Origin: Chromobacterium sp. IIBBL 290-4
GTDB taxonomy: Bacteria; Pseudomonadota; Gammaproteobacteria; Burkholderiales; Chromobacteriaceae
Direction: 5' to 3'
Length of the DNA: 64,000 bases
NCBI RefSeq assembly: GCF_024207115.1
Contig: NZ_CP100128.1
Location: forward strand, 3,224,001-3,288,000
Part shown: piece by piece, positions 8,397 through 17,511 of the stretch
Numbering within the stretch: position 1 is the first letter of the stretch
Layout: every line of letters starts with the position of its first letter
Position numbers and translations under genes: made by a program
Notes under the pieces: model-generated
Databases searched by the model: none
Told to the model about the DNA's origin: nothing
What the model saw: the letters and a program-made list of their open reading frames with translations, nothing else

Positions 8397-9764
8397 ATGC
8401 GCATGATCAATAACGCGCTGACCGGAACGCAGGCCGCCCAGGTCGCGCTCAACACGGCCAGCCAGAATATCGCCAACCTGAAAACGCCGGGCTATTCGCG
8501 CCAGGGCGTGGTGTTCGCCACCCAATTGCCGGGAACCGGCGATCCCAACAGCGCCGGCTATGGCGTCAACGTGGCCGAGGTGCGCCGCTTCAGCGACGAC
8601 TACAAGAACCTGCTGCAATGGCAGGCCGGGTCGCAACTGGGCGAGCAGTCGGCGGCGCGTCCGTATTTCAGCCAGCTGGAACAGGTGATGGGCAGCCAGG
8701 GCTCCAGCTTGTCGGTGGGTTTCGACAAGTTCTTCGCCGCGCTCAACGCTGCCAGCCTGGATTCCAACACCATGCGCGACCAGGTGGTGCGCGAGGCCGG
8801 CGCGCTGGCGCAGCGCTTCAACAATCTGCATGGCGTGCTCACCTCGCAGCTGGCGGCCATCGCCGAGCAGCGCAACGCCACGCTGACGCAGATGAACAGC
8901 GCGGCGGCCAATCTCGGCAAGCTCAATGAGAAGCTGATCGCCGCCCGCGCCCAGGGCATCAATACTTCCGGCCTTGAGGACGAGCGCGACCGCCAGATCG
9001 ACCAACTGGCCTCCTTGGTCGAGGTGCGCGTCGTGGCGCAGCCGGATGGCGGCAAGAATGTGACGCTGACCAACGGCCTGCCGCTGGTGGCGGGCGACAG
9101 CGTGGCCACGCTGTCGAGCGAAACGCAGCCGGACGGCAGCCAGCAGCTGAAGCTGGCCTTCGGCACCGAAAAGTACACCATGCAAGGCGGCCAGCTGGGC
9201 GGCCAGCTGGGCGGGCTCAACCAGTTCGAAACCGATATGCTGCGCCCGGTCATCGATCAAGTGCGGACGCTGGCCGGCGAGCTGGCGAACAAGGTCAATA
9301 CGCAGCTGGCCAAGGGCTTCGATATGAAGGGCCAGCCGGGCAAGCCTTTGTTCGTGTTCGACGCCGGCGCGGCGCACGGCCTGCTGCAGACCACGGGCCT
9401 GCAGGCGGCCGATCTGGGATTTTCAGGCGACAAGGACAAGCCGGGCAATAACGACAATCTGCAGCAATTGATCGCTCTCAAGCAGCAGACGCTGCCGCTG
9501 GCCGGCATCGGCCAGGTGACGCTGGGCGACGCGTATTCGCAGATGATCGGCCACCTGGCCATCGCCAGCCAGCAAAACAAATCCGCGCTGGACACCTCCG
9601 GCGTGATCCGCGCCGAAGCGGAAAAAAACTGGCAGAGCAGCGCCGGCGTCAATCGCGACGAAGAGGCGGTGAACCTGATCGAATTCCAGAAAATGTTCCA
9701 GGCCAATATGAAAGTGATTTCGGTGGCCAACCAGCTGTTTGAAAGCACGTTGGCCATCCTGTAA
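8397..9764 (+). CDS. flgK: FlgK, hook-filament junction protein 1 (HAP1)
   Basis: 455 residues, at the short end for FlgK (~550 in enterics). The N-terminus MINNALTGTQAAQVALNTAS with QNIANLKTPGYSRQGVVF is diagnostic, as is the C-terminal GVNRDEEAVNLIEFQKMFQA and NQLFESTLAIL. The variable outer domain is reduced. FlgK joins the hook to the filament. A second Met two codons in is an alternative start. A direct repeat encoding GGQLGGQLGG lies mid-gene. Confidence 0.95.
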   Translation: MRMINNALTGTQAAQVALNTASQNIANLKTPGYSRQGVVFATQLPGTGDPNSAGYGVNVAEVRRFSDDYKNLLQWQAGSQLGEQSAARPYFSQLEQVMGSQGSSLSVGFDKFFAALNAASLDSNTMRDQVVREAGALAQRFNNLHGVLTSQLAAIAEQRNATLTQMNSAAANLGKLNEKLIAARAQGINTSGLEDERDRQIDQLASLVEVRVVAQPDGGKNVTLTNGLPLVAGDSVATLSSETQPDGSQQLKLAFGTEKYTMQGGQLGGQLGGLNQFETDMLRPVIDQVRTLAGELANKVNTQLAKGFDMKGQPGKPLFVFDAGAAHGLLQTTGLQAADLGFSGDKDKPGNNDNLQQLIALKQQTLPLAGIGQVTLGDAYSQMIGHLAIASQQNKSALDTSGVIRAEAEKNWQSSAGVNRDEEAVNLIEFQKMFQANMKVISVANQLFESTLAIL

Positions 9765-9772
9765 GGACAAGC

Positions 9773-10681
9773 ATGCGCATCTCCAGCAATCAGTATCAGT
9801 CCGTGGTTCTGCTCGCCATGCAGAACAGCAGCGCCGGCATGTCCGAGCTGCTGCAGAAAATGTCCAGCGGCAAGAGCATGCTGGCGCCGTCGGAAAACCC
9901 GATCGCCAGCGTGCGCCTGCTGCGCCTGCAACGCGAAGAGGCGTCCTTGGCGCAGTACCGCGACAATATCGGCGCGCTCAAGTCGCAGCTGAGCAAAAAC
10001 GAAACCCTGCTCGACGGCGTCAGCGCCAATCTGCGCGATGCGCGCGACCTGCTGGTGGCCGCGGCCAACCAGCCGCCGGCCGAGGACATCAAGGCCATGG
10101 CCGCGCCGCTGATCAGCCTGCGCGACAGCATTCTGTACGCGGCCAACACCCAGGACAGCGAAGGCCGCTATCTGTTTTCCGGCAGCGCGGTGAACAGCCA
10201 GTCCATTGTTTACGACGCCAAGCAGCCGGAAGGCAGCCGCTACCGTTTCAACGGCAATCAGGATAAGCAGCTGATGACAGTGGGCGAAGGCGTGACCCAG
10301 GCATCCAATGTGACCGTGGAGGCGCTGGCCCCGCTGCTCAATCAGCTGGACAAGGCCATCGCGGCCATGCAGGACCCCAAGCTGGACAGCAAGGATCCCG
10401 CCGTCGGCGCGACCTTCCGCGGCGTGATGGACGGCGTGGACGCGGCGCTGAGCAATGTCAGCGGCACCATTTCCGAGCTGGGCGGCGCGCAGAACGTGCT
10501 GAAGACGCTGGACGGCAATCATGACAGCGTCAGCCTGGCCAATCAGCAGAGCATGCTGGAATTGGGCAGCCTGGATTACGGCACCGCCTTCATGGACATG
10601 AACACCATGTCCATGGCGCTGCAGGCCAGCCAGAAAGCCTATGGCAAGGTCAGCCAGCTGACCTTGTTCGATGTGATCTGA
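9773..10681 (+). CDS. flgL: FlgL, hook-filament junction protein 3 (HAP3)
   Basis: 302 residues, normal for FlgL. The flagellin-like N-terminal helix is recognisable (SSAGMSELLQKMSSGKSMLAPSENPIASVRLLRL), as are AANTQDSEGRYLFSGSAV and the C-terminal SLDYGTAFMDMNTMSMALQA helix. It forms the second junction layer between FlgK and flagellin. It lies 8 bp after flgK. Confidence 0.95.
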   Translation: MRISSNQYQSVVLLAMQNSSAGMSELLQKMSSGKSMLAPSENPIASVRLLRLQREEASLAQYRDNIGALKSQLSKNETLLDGVSANLRDARDLLVAAANQPPAEDIKAMAAPLISLRDSILYAANTQDSEGRYLFSGSAVNSQSIVYDAKQPEGSRYRFNGNQDKQLMTVGEGVTQASNVTVEALAPLLNQLDKAIAAMQDPKLDSKDPAVGATFRGVMDGVDAALSNVSGTISELGGAQNVLKTLDGNHDSVSLANQQSMLELGSLDYGTAFMDMNTMSMALQASQKAYGKVSQLTLFDVI

Positions 10682-10688
10682 GGCTGAG

Positions 10689-11723
10689 ATGGCGAGCACT
10701 TTGGGGTCGATCAACCCATCCAGCCGGGAGCGCGGCTGGAGCCGGGACGGCGCGGTCATCGCGCCGGCAAGCGGCCGTTCCGATTCGGCGGCCCGCCCGG
10801 CGCTGGCCAGCGCCAGGCCGTCGGCTGGCGGCGCATCGGGCTGGCGTTACAGCACCCAGCTCAACGAACAACTCAGCGCCGCGCAGTGTTCGCGCGGCTT
10901 TGTCGACGACATGCTCAGCCAGCTGGAAAGCTTCAAGAGCGCGCTCAGCCAGCAACTGAGCCAGCGCCGTCTGGACGCGGATGGCTTGAGCGCTCAGCGC
11001 GACGAACTGGCGCAATCCTGGCAACGCCGGCAGCAAGACAGCCTGGACAGCCTGGATGGCCAGCTGCGGCTGAGCCTGGGGGCGCCGTCGCGGCAGCGCT
11101 TCACCGTGCGCGGCCTGGATCTGGACAGCCTGACCCAGGGCGCGCCGGAAACCTTGGTGTTCGCCGATGGCGCGGGCAATCCGCCGGCCGCCGTCAGCGT
11201 CGGCGAAGGCGCCGGCCGCGGCGAGATTTTGCGCCGTTTGAACCAGGCTTTGGGCCCGGCCGGCATCCGCTGCGAACTGGATGATCATGGACGGCTGGGC
11301 TTCAGTTGCGGCGAACAGGATTGGCCGGCGCTGCAAGCCAGCTTGACCGTGCGCGGCGGCGGCGTGCGTTTCGCCGGCGGCGTGCCGCAACGGCTGCCGC
11401 TGGAGGCGGAGGCCCCGGCATTGGACGCGGCGCGCTGGCAGGTCGACGACCATGCCCAGGTGAGGATGACGCTGCAGGACGTGCTGAGGGCGATTGCCCG
11501 GCTGCAGCAAACCCGCGGCGCCATCGACCACGCGATAGACGAAGCGCGGCAATCCATCGCGCAATTGTCCAGGGTGGACGAGCCCAGTTGGGCCGACGCC
11601 TTCGTCAGCGATTTCAACGCCAGGCTGAATCAGCGCGGCGATTTCGCGCCGCTGCAGCAATTGGTGCCGGCCTTGCTGGGCATCAGCCGCTACCGGGTGC
11701 TGGCGCTGCTGTCGCTGCGTTGA
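10689..11723 (+). CDS. Flagellar-operon protein of unknown function with flagellin/FliD-like IN motif
   Basis: 344 residues starting 7 bp after flgL, so almost certainly the last gene of the operon. A Ser/Ala/Arg-rich N-terminus (about 1-55) is followed by a coiled-coil region (about 75-125, FVDDMLSQLESFKSALSQQL). Then comes a beta segment resembling the flagellin hook IN motif: FTVRGLDLDSL ... AVSVGEGAGRGEILRRLNQAL ... IRCELDDHGRLGFSC. A C-terminal helical tail follows (VLRAIARLQQTRGAIDHAID). There is no signal peptide, compatible with flagellar type III export. It is too short and too divergent to call FliD. Function is unknown. Confidence 0.75.
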   Translation: MASTLGSINPSSRERGWSRDGAVIAPASGRSDSAARPALASARPSAGGASGWRYSTQLNEQLSAAQCSRGFVDDMLSQLESFKSALSQQLSQRRLDADGLSAQRDELAQSWQRRQQDSLDSLDGQLRLSLGAPSRQRFTVRGLDLDSLTQGAPETLVFADGAGNPPAAVSVGEGAGRGEILRRLNQALGPAGIRCELDDHGRLGFSCGEQDWPALQASLTVRGGGVRFAGGVPQRLPLEAEAPALDAARWQVDDHAQVRMTLQDVLRAIARLQQTRGAIDHAIDEARQSIAQLSRVDEPSWADAFVSDFNARLNQRGDFAPLQQLVPALLGISRYRVLALLSLR

Positions 11724-11735
11724 GACTCTCCTAGA

Positions 11736-11758
11736 ATGGCCGCCCTTGGGGTGGCCAT
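11736..11758 (+). terminator. Possible terminator of the flg operon
   Basis: ATGGCC-GCCC-TTG-GGGT-GGCCAT forms a 10-bp stem (one G-T pair) with a 3-nt loop, 12 bp after the last operon gene. The following sequence is only mildly T-rich, so termination may be partial or Rho-assisted. Confidence 0.4.
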
Positions 11759-11827
11759 CGTCTATCTGGATACACACTTCCTTAACATGATTATGTCATC
11801 ATCGCGCCTTTTGCGAAGGATGCCGCC

Positions 11828-13042
11828 ATGCTGCGCCGCTGCTGGCCTTTAGCCCTGATGTTGTCCGCCTCTTTGGCCCATGCTGAGTTCGCCATTCCCG
11901 GCTTCGAGCTGGTGCACACCGCGCCGCAGCATGCCGGCATCGACACGCCGGATCTGCGCGATCCGGCCACGGTATGGAGCGAGCTGTTTGCCTCGGCCAA
12001 GCGCGAGATCGTGCTGGAGCAGTTCTATGTGGCGGGGCAAGACGGCAGTAAGCTGGAGCAGGTGATGGACAGCCTGGCGGCGGCGGGACGGCGCGGGGTG
12101 AAAATCCGCTTTTTGATGGAGAAGAAAGGCATGTTCGCCAGCGAGCCGGCCACCATCGAAAAACTGAAGCGGACGCCTAATCTGGAATATCGCCAGCTCG
12201 ACTACAACCAGCTGACCGGCAACGGCATCATCCACGCCAAATTCATCGTGGTGGACGGCCAGACGGCCTATGTCGGCAGCCAGAATTTCGACTGGCGCTC
12301 CTTGCAGCACATCCATGAAACTGGCCTGAAAGTGGCGGACGCCGCGATGGCCGGCAAGATGCAGGCCATTTTCGAGCAGGATTGGGCCGCCCAGGCTGCG
12401 CTGGCCGCCGGCGCCAAGGCGCCTCCCTTGCGCAAGGCTGAGCAAAAGGCCGATCTGTCGCAGCCCGCCGTGCTGTTGGCCAGCCCCAACGCCTACAACC
12501 CCGATGGCGTCGGCGATTCGGAAGAGGCGCTGCCGCGGCTGATGGCCGAGGCCAAGCAAGAGGTGCGGGTGCAATTGCTGGATTATGTGCCGCTGAGCTA
12601 TGGCAAGCCGCGCAACTACTATCCGCTGTTCGACAACGCCATCCGCTCGGCTCTGGCGCGCGGCGTGAAGGTCAAGCTGATGGTGTCGGACTGGAATCTG
12701 GAGGCGCCCGGCGTCGACTACCTGAAAAGCCTGGCCGTGCTGCCCGGCATGGAGCTGCGGGTGGTTACTGTGCCGCGCGACGGCGCCTGCATTCCCTTCG
12801 CCCGCGTGATCCACACCAAGACCATGACCATAGACGGCAAGATCGCCTGGGTGGGCACCAGCAATTGGAGCGGCGGATATCTGGACAAATCGCGCAATCT
12901 GGAAGTGGTGCTGCGCAATGAAACAATGGCGCAGCGCATCGCCGCGCTGCACGAGCAGACCTGGTCGACGCCCATGGCCGCGCCCATAGACGTGAATCGC
13001 CATTATCAAGCGCCGGACAAGAGTTGCCGTCAGCCAAGCTGA
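11828..13042 (+). CDS. Secreted phospholipase D family protein
   Basis: 404 residues with a signal peptide (LALMLSASLAHA). Two HKD-type half-sites are visible: HAKFIVVDGQTAYVGSQNFD (His136, Lys138) and HTKTMTIDGKIAWVGTSNWS (His329, Lys331). They are 193 residues apart, as expected for two PLD repeats forming one active site. The aspartate of HxK(x)4D is present in both. Substrate is unclear: membrane phospholipid, cardiolipin-like transfer or nucleic acid are all possible in this superfamily. It is flanked by hairpins on both sides and appears to be a single-gene unit. Confidence 0.88.
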   Translation: MLRRCWPLALMLSASLAHAEFAIPGFELVHTAPQHAGIDTPDLRDPATVWSELFASAKREIVLEQFYVAGQDGSKLEQVMDSLAAAGRRGVKIRFLMEKKGMFASEPATIEKLKRTPNLEYRQLDYNQLTGNGIIHAKFIVVDGQTAYVGSQNFDWRSLQHIHETGLKVADAAMAGKMQAIFEQDWAAQAALAAGAKAPPLRKAEQKADLSQPAVLLASPNAYNPDGVGDSEEALPRLMAEAKQEVRVQLLDYVPLSYGKPRNYYPLFDNAIRSALARGVKVKLMVSDWNLEAPGVDYLKSLAVLPGMELRVVTVPRDGACIPFARVIHTKTMTIDGKIAWVGTSNWSGGYLDKSRNLEVVLRNETMAQRIAALHEQTWSTPMAAPIDVNRHYQAPDKSCRQPS

Positions 13043-13068
13043 TTGCCGTTTCTTGACGCTTGTCGCCG

Positions 13069-13091
13069 CAGCCGCCTCGCGCGGCTGTTTT
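13069..13091 (+). terminator. Intrinsic terminator after the PLD gene
   Basis: CAGCCGC-CTCGC-GCGGCTG (7-bp stem) is followed directly by TTTTC, 27 bp downstream of the PLD stop codon. Confidence 0.75.
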
Positions 13092-13169
13092 CATTCCCAG
13101 TCTAAAGGCCAGTTTTACTGTGCTTTGCCGCTTGATTACGGTCAATGCTCTTTGCATTTTGGCGAGGGA

Positions 13170-13187
13170 GTTGGAATATTTTCCAAC
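13170..13187. promoter_or_regulatory. Palindromic operator candidate upstream of asnB
   Basis: GTTGGAA-TATT-TTCCAAC is a perfect 7-bp inverted repeat around an AT-rich centre, 52 bp before the asparagine synthetase start and in the only sizeable intergenic region here. Symmetry and position fit a dimeric repressor or activator site; it is not followed by T residues. Confidence 0.4.
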
Positions 13188-13238
13188 CAATAGGCGGCTT
13201 CCAGCGGGCGGCCGCCAACCCACCACAGGAGAGCGGAC

Positions 13239-15089
13239 ATGTGCGGCATAGCAGGATGGGTGAGTTACCAGCGCGACTTGCTTGGCGAGCGCGAACTGGC
13301 GGAGCGGATGACGCGGACGATGCGCCGGCGCGGACCTGACGACGAGGGCGTTTGGCTGGACAAGCATGCGGCCCTGGGGCACAGGCGGCTGGCCATCATT
13401 GACCTGGAAGGCGGACGCCAGCCTATGCTGGCCGAGGAGGATGGCAGGACGCTGGCCTGTCTGGTTTACACCGGCGAGGTATACAACTTTCTGGAGCTGC
13501 GGCGCGAATTGCAGGGGCTGGGCCATGTGTTCCGCACCCGCAGCGACACCGAGGTGGTGCTCAAGGCCTACCTGCAATGGGGCGAAGATCTCACCGTGCG
13601 TCTGAACGGCATGTATGCCTTCGCCTTGTGGGATAGCCGGCGCGAACAGTTGTTTCTGATCCGCGACCGGATGGGGGTCAAGCCGCTGTACTACTATCCG
13701 ACGGCGGATGGGGTGCTGTTCGGCTCCGAACCCAAGGCTATCCTGGCTCACCCTGAAGCCCGCCGCCGGGTGAGCGCGGCGGGGCTGCGCGAGCTGTTCG
13801 AAAATGTGAAGACCCCGGAGGCCGCCGTGTTCGACGGCATGTATGAGGTGAGGCCGGGCCAGGTGGTCATGGTGGATAGGTCCGGGGTGCATAAGCGCCG
13901 CTATTGGCAGTTGCAGGCGCGCGAGCATACCGACAGTCTGGACACCACCATACGCACCGTGCGCGAGCTGCTGGATGATATCGTCTCCCGGCAGATCATC
14001 GCCGATGTGCCGCTCTGCACGCTGTTGTCCGGCGGCTTGGATTCATCGGCGATCACCTCGCTCGCCGCGCGCAAGCTGGCGGTCCAGGGCCTGGGGCCGG
14101 TGCGCTCCTTCTCCGTGGACTTCGTCCCGAATGGCGTGGCCTTTGTCGCCGATCATCTGCGCGGTTCGCCTGACGCGCCCTTTGTGCGGGATCTGGCGGC
14201 CTTCGCCGGCACCAATCATGAGGAGATTCTTTTGGACAGCGGGGCGATGGCGGATCCGGAACTGCGGAACGCGGTGCTGGAGGCCTTGGACCTGCCGCCC
14301 GCCAACTGGGGCGATATGTGGCCCTCGCTGTATAAATTGTTCGAGGCGGTGCGAACGCGCTCCACCGTCGCGCTATCCGGCGAGTCCGCGGACGAGGTAT
14401 TCGGCGGCTATCGCTGGTTTCATGACGCCGAGGTGGTGGCGAACGACGACTTTCCTTGGCTTCACCGCAGCATCGCCAGTTATTTTGACGGCAAATCGCT
14501 ATTCGACGCCGCCTGGCTCGCCAAGCTGGAGCTGCCAGCCTTCCGCCGCGACAGCTACGCCGAGGCGCTGGCCGAGTCGCCGCGCCTGGCATCCGATTCC
14601 CCCCAGGAGCGGCGCATGCGCGAGATCGGCTATCTGCATCTGACGCGCTTCGTCCAGACGCTGCTGGACCGCAAGGACAGGATGAGCATGGCGGTGGGGC
14701 TGGAGGTGCGAGTGCCGTTCTGCGATCACCGCCTGGTGGAGTATGTGTTCAACGCGCCGTGGAGCATGAAGACCTTCGACGGCCGCGAGAAGAGCCTGTT
14801 GCGCGCCGCCTGCCGGGACGCCTTGCCGGACTCCATAGCCCAGCGAGTGAAGAGCCCCTATCCGGCGACGCAGGACCCCGCTTACGAGCGCAGCTTGCGG
14901 ACGGCGCTGCGCGCGGTGCTGGATGACGCCGCCTCGCCGGTATTGCCTTTGCTGGATCTGGGCGCGGCGCGGGCTTTGCTGGACCGCCCCTTCGGCCGCA
15001 TCAGCGCCGCGCCGGAGCGCGCCGGCCTGGAGATGGCCCTGGGGCTGGACGCCTGGCTGCGGCGTTACAAGGTTGACCTGACGGACTGA
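13239..15089 (+). CDS. asnB: Asparagine synthetase (glutamine-hydrolysing)
   Basis: 616 residues. The Ntn-type glutaminase domain starts with MCGIAGW, giving Cys2 as nucleophile. The synthetase domain has the PP-loop SGGLDSSAI at about residues 265-273, which activates aspartate with ATP, and later GESADEVFGGYRWF and EVRVPFCDHRLVEYV. The enzyme makes Asn from Asp, Gln and ATP. The start is supported by AGGAG 9 bp upstream. No NRPS or lasso-peptide genes are adjacent, so a primary-metabolism role is more likely than antibiotic tailoring, although the asnB superfamily includes both. Confidence 0.9.
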   Translation: MCGIAGWVSYQRDLLGERELAERMTRTMRRRGPDDEGVWLDKHAALGHRRLAIIDLEGGRQPMLAEEDGRTLACLVYTGEVYNFLELRRELQGLGHVFRTRSDTEVVLKAYLQWGEDLTVRLNGMYAFALWDSRREQLFLIRDRMGVKPLYYYPTADGVLFGSEPKAILAHPEARRRVSAAGLRELFENVKTPEAAVFDGMYEVRPGQVVMVDRSGVHKRRYWQLQAREHTDSLDTTIRTVRELLDDIVSRQIIADVPLCTLLSGGLDSSAITSLAARKLAVQGLGPVRSFSVDFVPNGVAFVADHLRGSPDAPFVRDLAAFAGTNHEEILLDSGAMADPELRNAVLEALDLPPANWGDMWPSLYKLFEAVRTRSTVALSGESADEVFGGYRWFHDAEVVANDDFPWLHRSIASYFDGKSLFDAAWLAKLELPAFRRDSYAEALAESPRLASDSPQERRMREIGYLHLTRFVQTLLDRKDRMSMAVGLEVRVPFCDHRLVEYVFNAPWSMKTFDGREKSLLRAACRDALPDSIAQRVKSPYPATQDPAYERSLRTALRAVLDDAASPVLPLLDLGAARALLDRPFGRISAAPERAGLEMALGLDAWLRRYKVDLTD

Positions 15090-15137
15090 TGATGGCGCGC
15101 GCTCGCGCCGGGCGAAAAGCCAGCGCGGGATGAGCAA

Positions 15138-15170
15138 GGCGGCGGCGCTCTGATGGAGCTTGCCGCCGCC
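15138..15170. terminator. Long hairpin between convergent asnB and MCP genes
   Basis: GGCGGCGGC-GCTC-TGATG-GAGC-TT-GCCGCCGCC makes a 13-bp stem with a 2-nt bulge. It lies between the two convergent stop codons. No T-run follows on either strand, so it may act as a Rho-aided or weak bidirectional terminator. Confidence 0.4.
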
Positions 15171-15191
15171 TGGCTGGCCGGACGCTAGGCT

Positions 15192-17276
15192 TTACAGCTT
15201 GAAGTGGCCGACCAGTTGCTCCAGATCGGCCGCCAGTTCGCGCAGCTGCGTGACCGAGGCGCTGACGTCGCCCACCACCTGGCTGTTGGCTTGGGCCATC
15301 GAGCTGATGCGCTCCACGTTCTGCGCGATTTCCACGCTGGCGCTGGATTGTTCGCGGGTGGCGGCGGCGATGTCGATGATGCTGGCCGCCAATTGGCTGC
15401 TGCGCTCATTGACTTCCAGGATGGCTCGGTTGGCTTGCTCGGCGATGGCGACGCTCTGATCCACCTGGCGGCTGCCGCGCTGCACCTCGCCGACCACTTG
15501 TTGGGTTTCGCCGCCGATGGCCTCGACGATGCGGGCGATTTCCACGGTGGCCTCGGTGGTGCGGCCAGCCAGCTTGCGCACTTCGTCGGCCACCACGGCG
15601 AAGCCGCGGCCGAGTTCGCCGGCGCGCGCGGCCTCGATGGCGGCGTTCAGCGCCAGCAGATTGGTCTGGTCGGCGATGTCCTTGATCACGCCGACGATGG
15701 TGGACACTTCTTCCGAACGCGCGCCCAGTCCGGCCACGCGTTCGGCCAAGGCATGCATATTGTCCATCACCTGGCGGATCTCATCGGTGACCTGGCTGAC
15801 CATCTGCGCGCCGGAGGCGGTTTGGCGGCCGGTGTCGCCGGCGATCTCGCCCGCTTCCTGCGCGGTGGAGGCGATATGCTGCACGCCCACCGTCACTTCT
15901 TCCACGCTGGCCGCGCAGGCGCTGGCGGCGTCCGATTGGCGGGACGAGGCGTCATGCACCTGGCCGGCCGCGCCGCTGAGGCTGGCCGCGGCGGCGGAAA
16001 CCTGGCGGCTTTGCTCGCGCACATGGATGAACATCTGGCGCAGGCTGTCTATCAGGTGGTTGAAAGCGTGGGCGGTGCGGCCGATTTCGTCGCGGTTGGC
16101 GATGGCGATGCGCACGGTCAGGTCGCCGCCGCCTGAGGCCAGCTGTTCCATGGTGTCGGCCAGGCGGTTCAGCGGCTGAGTCAGCGCGCGGGTGACGGCA
16201 GTGAGCAGAATCAGGATCAGGACCAAGGCCACCGCGCCGATGCCGATGGCGGCCAGCATGGCTTTGCGCGCCTCGCCGGTGATGGCCGAAGTGGGGATGC
16301 TGACGCCCAGCGTCCAGAATTGGCCGCTGTCGCCGACTTTGATGGGATGGAAGAAGTGGGTGAAGCCGCCGTCCTCGTAGACAAAGCTCTCGCCGCCGCG
16401 GATGGCGGACAGGCGGGAGGCGAGGGTATCGTCGCTGGCCACCGGCTTGCCCAGCTTGCTGGCATCCGGATTGACGACATAGGTGCCGCCTTCGGACAGG
16501 ATGCGGATATAGCCGGTTTCGCTGATGCGGATCTGGCCGAAGTCTTTCTGCAATTGGCCTAGCGCCAGGTCGGTGCCGGCCGCGCCCAGCATCTTGCCGG
16601 CCGCGTCGCGGATCACGGTCACCAGCGAGGTTTCCAGAATCTTCTTGCCGCTTTGGTCTTCGTCGCTATAGGGCTCGGTCACCGTGTCGCGGCCGCGCTG
16701 CTTGGGCTGATAGTAGAAATTGCCCCAGCCCGGCTTTTCATAGTCGGGCTGGAAGGTTTCCGGGTGTTCGCGGAATTGCGGGAAGGTTTTGACCGTGGCG
16801 TCCAGCATCAGCGCGTCTTGCACCGGCTGGCCTTGCGCGTCGCGGATCACATAGGGGGTGAAGCGGCCGCTGGGATCGTGGTGGGGCCAGTCCAGCCGGT
16901 AGGCGTTGTCGTTGCCGTCGAAGGCGTTGGGTTCCCACAGCATCCATAGAGTAAGCGATTGCGGCGCGCGCGCCAGCATTTCCAGCGCGGTGTCCACCGC
17001 CAGCTTGCGGTCTGCGCGGCCGCTTCGTTTTTGCGCCAGCGCCGCGTCCGCCAGGCGGCGGGGCAGGTCGAAAGACAGGTTCAGCATGTTCTCGGCATTG
17101 CGCGCGTAGCTGCTGGCTTGCTCGGCGGCGAGTTGGTAGCCGGTCTGCTTGGCCGATTCATAGTTGAGCCGGGCGATCAGCGCGATCATCACGGCGAAAG
17201 CCAAGGTAATGGCGCTGGCGGCGACGAGAATGATGCGGGTGCTCAGGCGGCCCCATCGTTGTGGTGCGCTATTCAT
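15192..17276 (-). CDS. Methyl-accepting chemotaxis protein with periplasmic dCache-type sensor
   Basis: 694 residues from the ATG at 17276, which has GGAAA upstream; an earlier in-frame start lacks one. Layout: TM1 about 14-36, a ~300-residue periplasmic sensor with Cache features ([24 protein letters not shown] ligand loop, [25 protein letters not shown]), TM2 about 341-362, a HAMP linker, and the cytoplasmic coiled coil. The signalling tip ([36 protein letters not shown]) is intact. No CheR/CheB tether pentapeptide is at the C-terminus (EQLVGHFKL). It senses a small extracellular ligand for taxis; amino acids are common for dCache but not shown here. Confidence 0.93.
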   Translation of the reverse strand: MNSAPQRWGRLSTRIILVAASAITLAFAVMIALIARLNYESAKQTGYQLAAEQASSYARNAENMLNLSFDLPRRLADAALAQKRSGRADRKLAVDTALEMLARAPQSLTLWMLWEPNAFDGNDNAYRLDWPHHDPSGRFTPYVIRDAQGQPVQDALMLDATVKTFPQFREHPETFQPDYEKPGWGNFYYQPKQRGRDTVTEPYSDEDQSGKKILETSLVTVIRDAAGKMLGAAGTDLALGQLQKDFGQIRISETGYIRILSEGGTYVVNPDASKLGKPVASDDTLASRLSAIRGGESFVYEDGGFTHFFHPIKVGDSGQFWTLGVSIPTSAITGEARKAMLAAIGIGAVALVLILILLTAVTRALTQPLNRLADTMEQLASGGGDLTVRIAIANRDEIGRTAHAFNHLIDSLRQMFIHVREQSRQVSAAAASLSGAAGQVHDASSRQSDAASACAASVEEVTVGVQHIASTAQEAGEIAGDTGRQTASGAQMVSQVTDEIRQVMDNMHALAERVAGLGARSEEVSTIVGVIKDIADQTNLLALNAAIEAARAGELGRGFAVVADEVRKLAGRTTEATVEIARIVEAIGGETQQVVGEVQRGSRQVDQSVAIAEQANRAILEVNERSSQLAASIIDIAAATREQSSASVEIAQNVERISSMAQANSQVVGDVSASVTQLRELAADLEQLVGHFKL

Positions 17277-17339
17277 GCGGTTTCCTGCAAGGCTGGATGA
17301 ACGTTCGCTCCCGCTAGAGAGGGCGAAGGGAAAGGCGAA

Positions 17340-17362
17340 CGGCAATTATGTTGGCATTTTGA
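17340..17362 (-). promoter_or_regulatory. Sigma-28-like promoter candidate for the MCP gene
   Basis: The minus strand has TCAA, a 15-bp spacer, then GCCGTTCG, compared with TAAA-N15-GCCGATAA for FliA. Three of four -35 bases and the GCCG core match. It lies ~65 bp before the ATG. The match is imperfect but position and regulon make sense. Confidence 0.35.
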
Positions 17363-17365
17363 CGA

Positions 17366-17396
17366 ATTTGGATTCGATTATAAAGGGAATCCAAAT
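17366..17396. promoter_or_regulatory. 10-bp inverted repeat upstream of the MCP gene
   Basis: ATTTGGATTC and GAATCCAAAT are perfect 10-bp arms separated by 11 bp. The spacer on the minus strand contains TATAAT, a consensus -10 hexamer. Arms of this length around a -10 box are typical of an operator; in RNA they would also form a stem. Confidence 0.45.
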
Positions 17397-17511
17397 GAGA
17401 ATGAGGTGAATTTTGCCTTTTGCTGAAGCCGGCGATGGCTGCCGACGGCATGGGCCCGCGCCGCGCAAGCGGACGCCGCGGGCCTGGCGCACGGGGAAGG
17501 CTGGAGGCTGC

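Noticed and set aside
13239..15089. Asparagine synthetase as part of a lasso-peptide or NRPS cluster
   Set aside because: No precursor, protease, NRPS or PKS gene is adjacent; flanking genes are a PLD protein and an MCP.
17451..17482. GGGCCCGCG/CGCGGGCC inverted repeat as terminator of the hybrid kinase gene
   Set aside because: The stem is plausible but the loop is irregular and no T-run follows on the minus strand, so I did not list it as a terminator.
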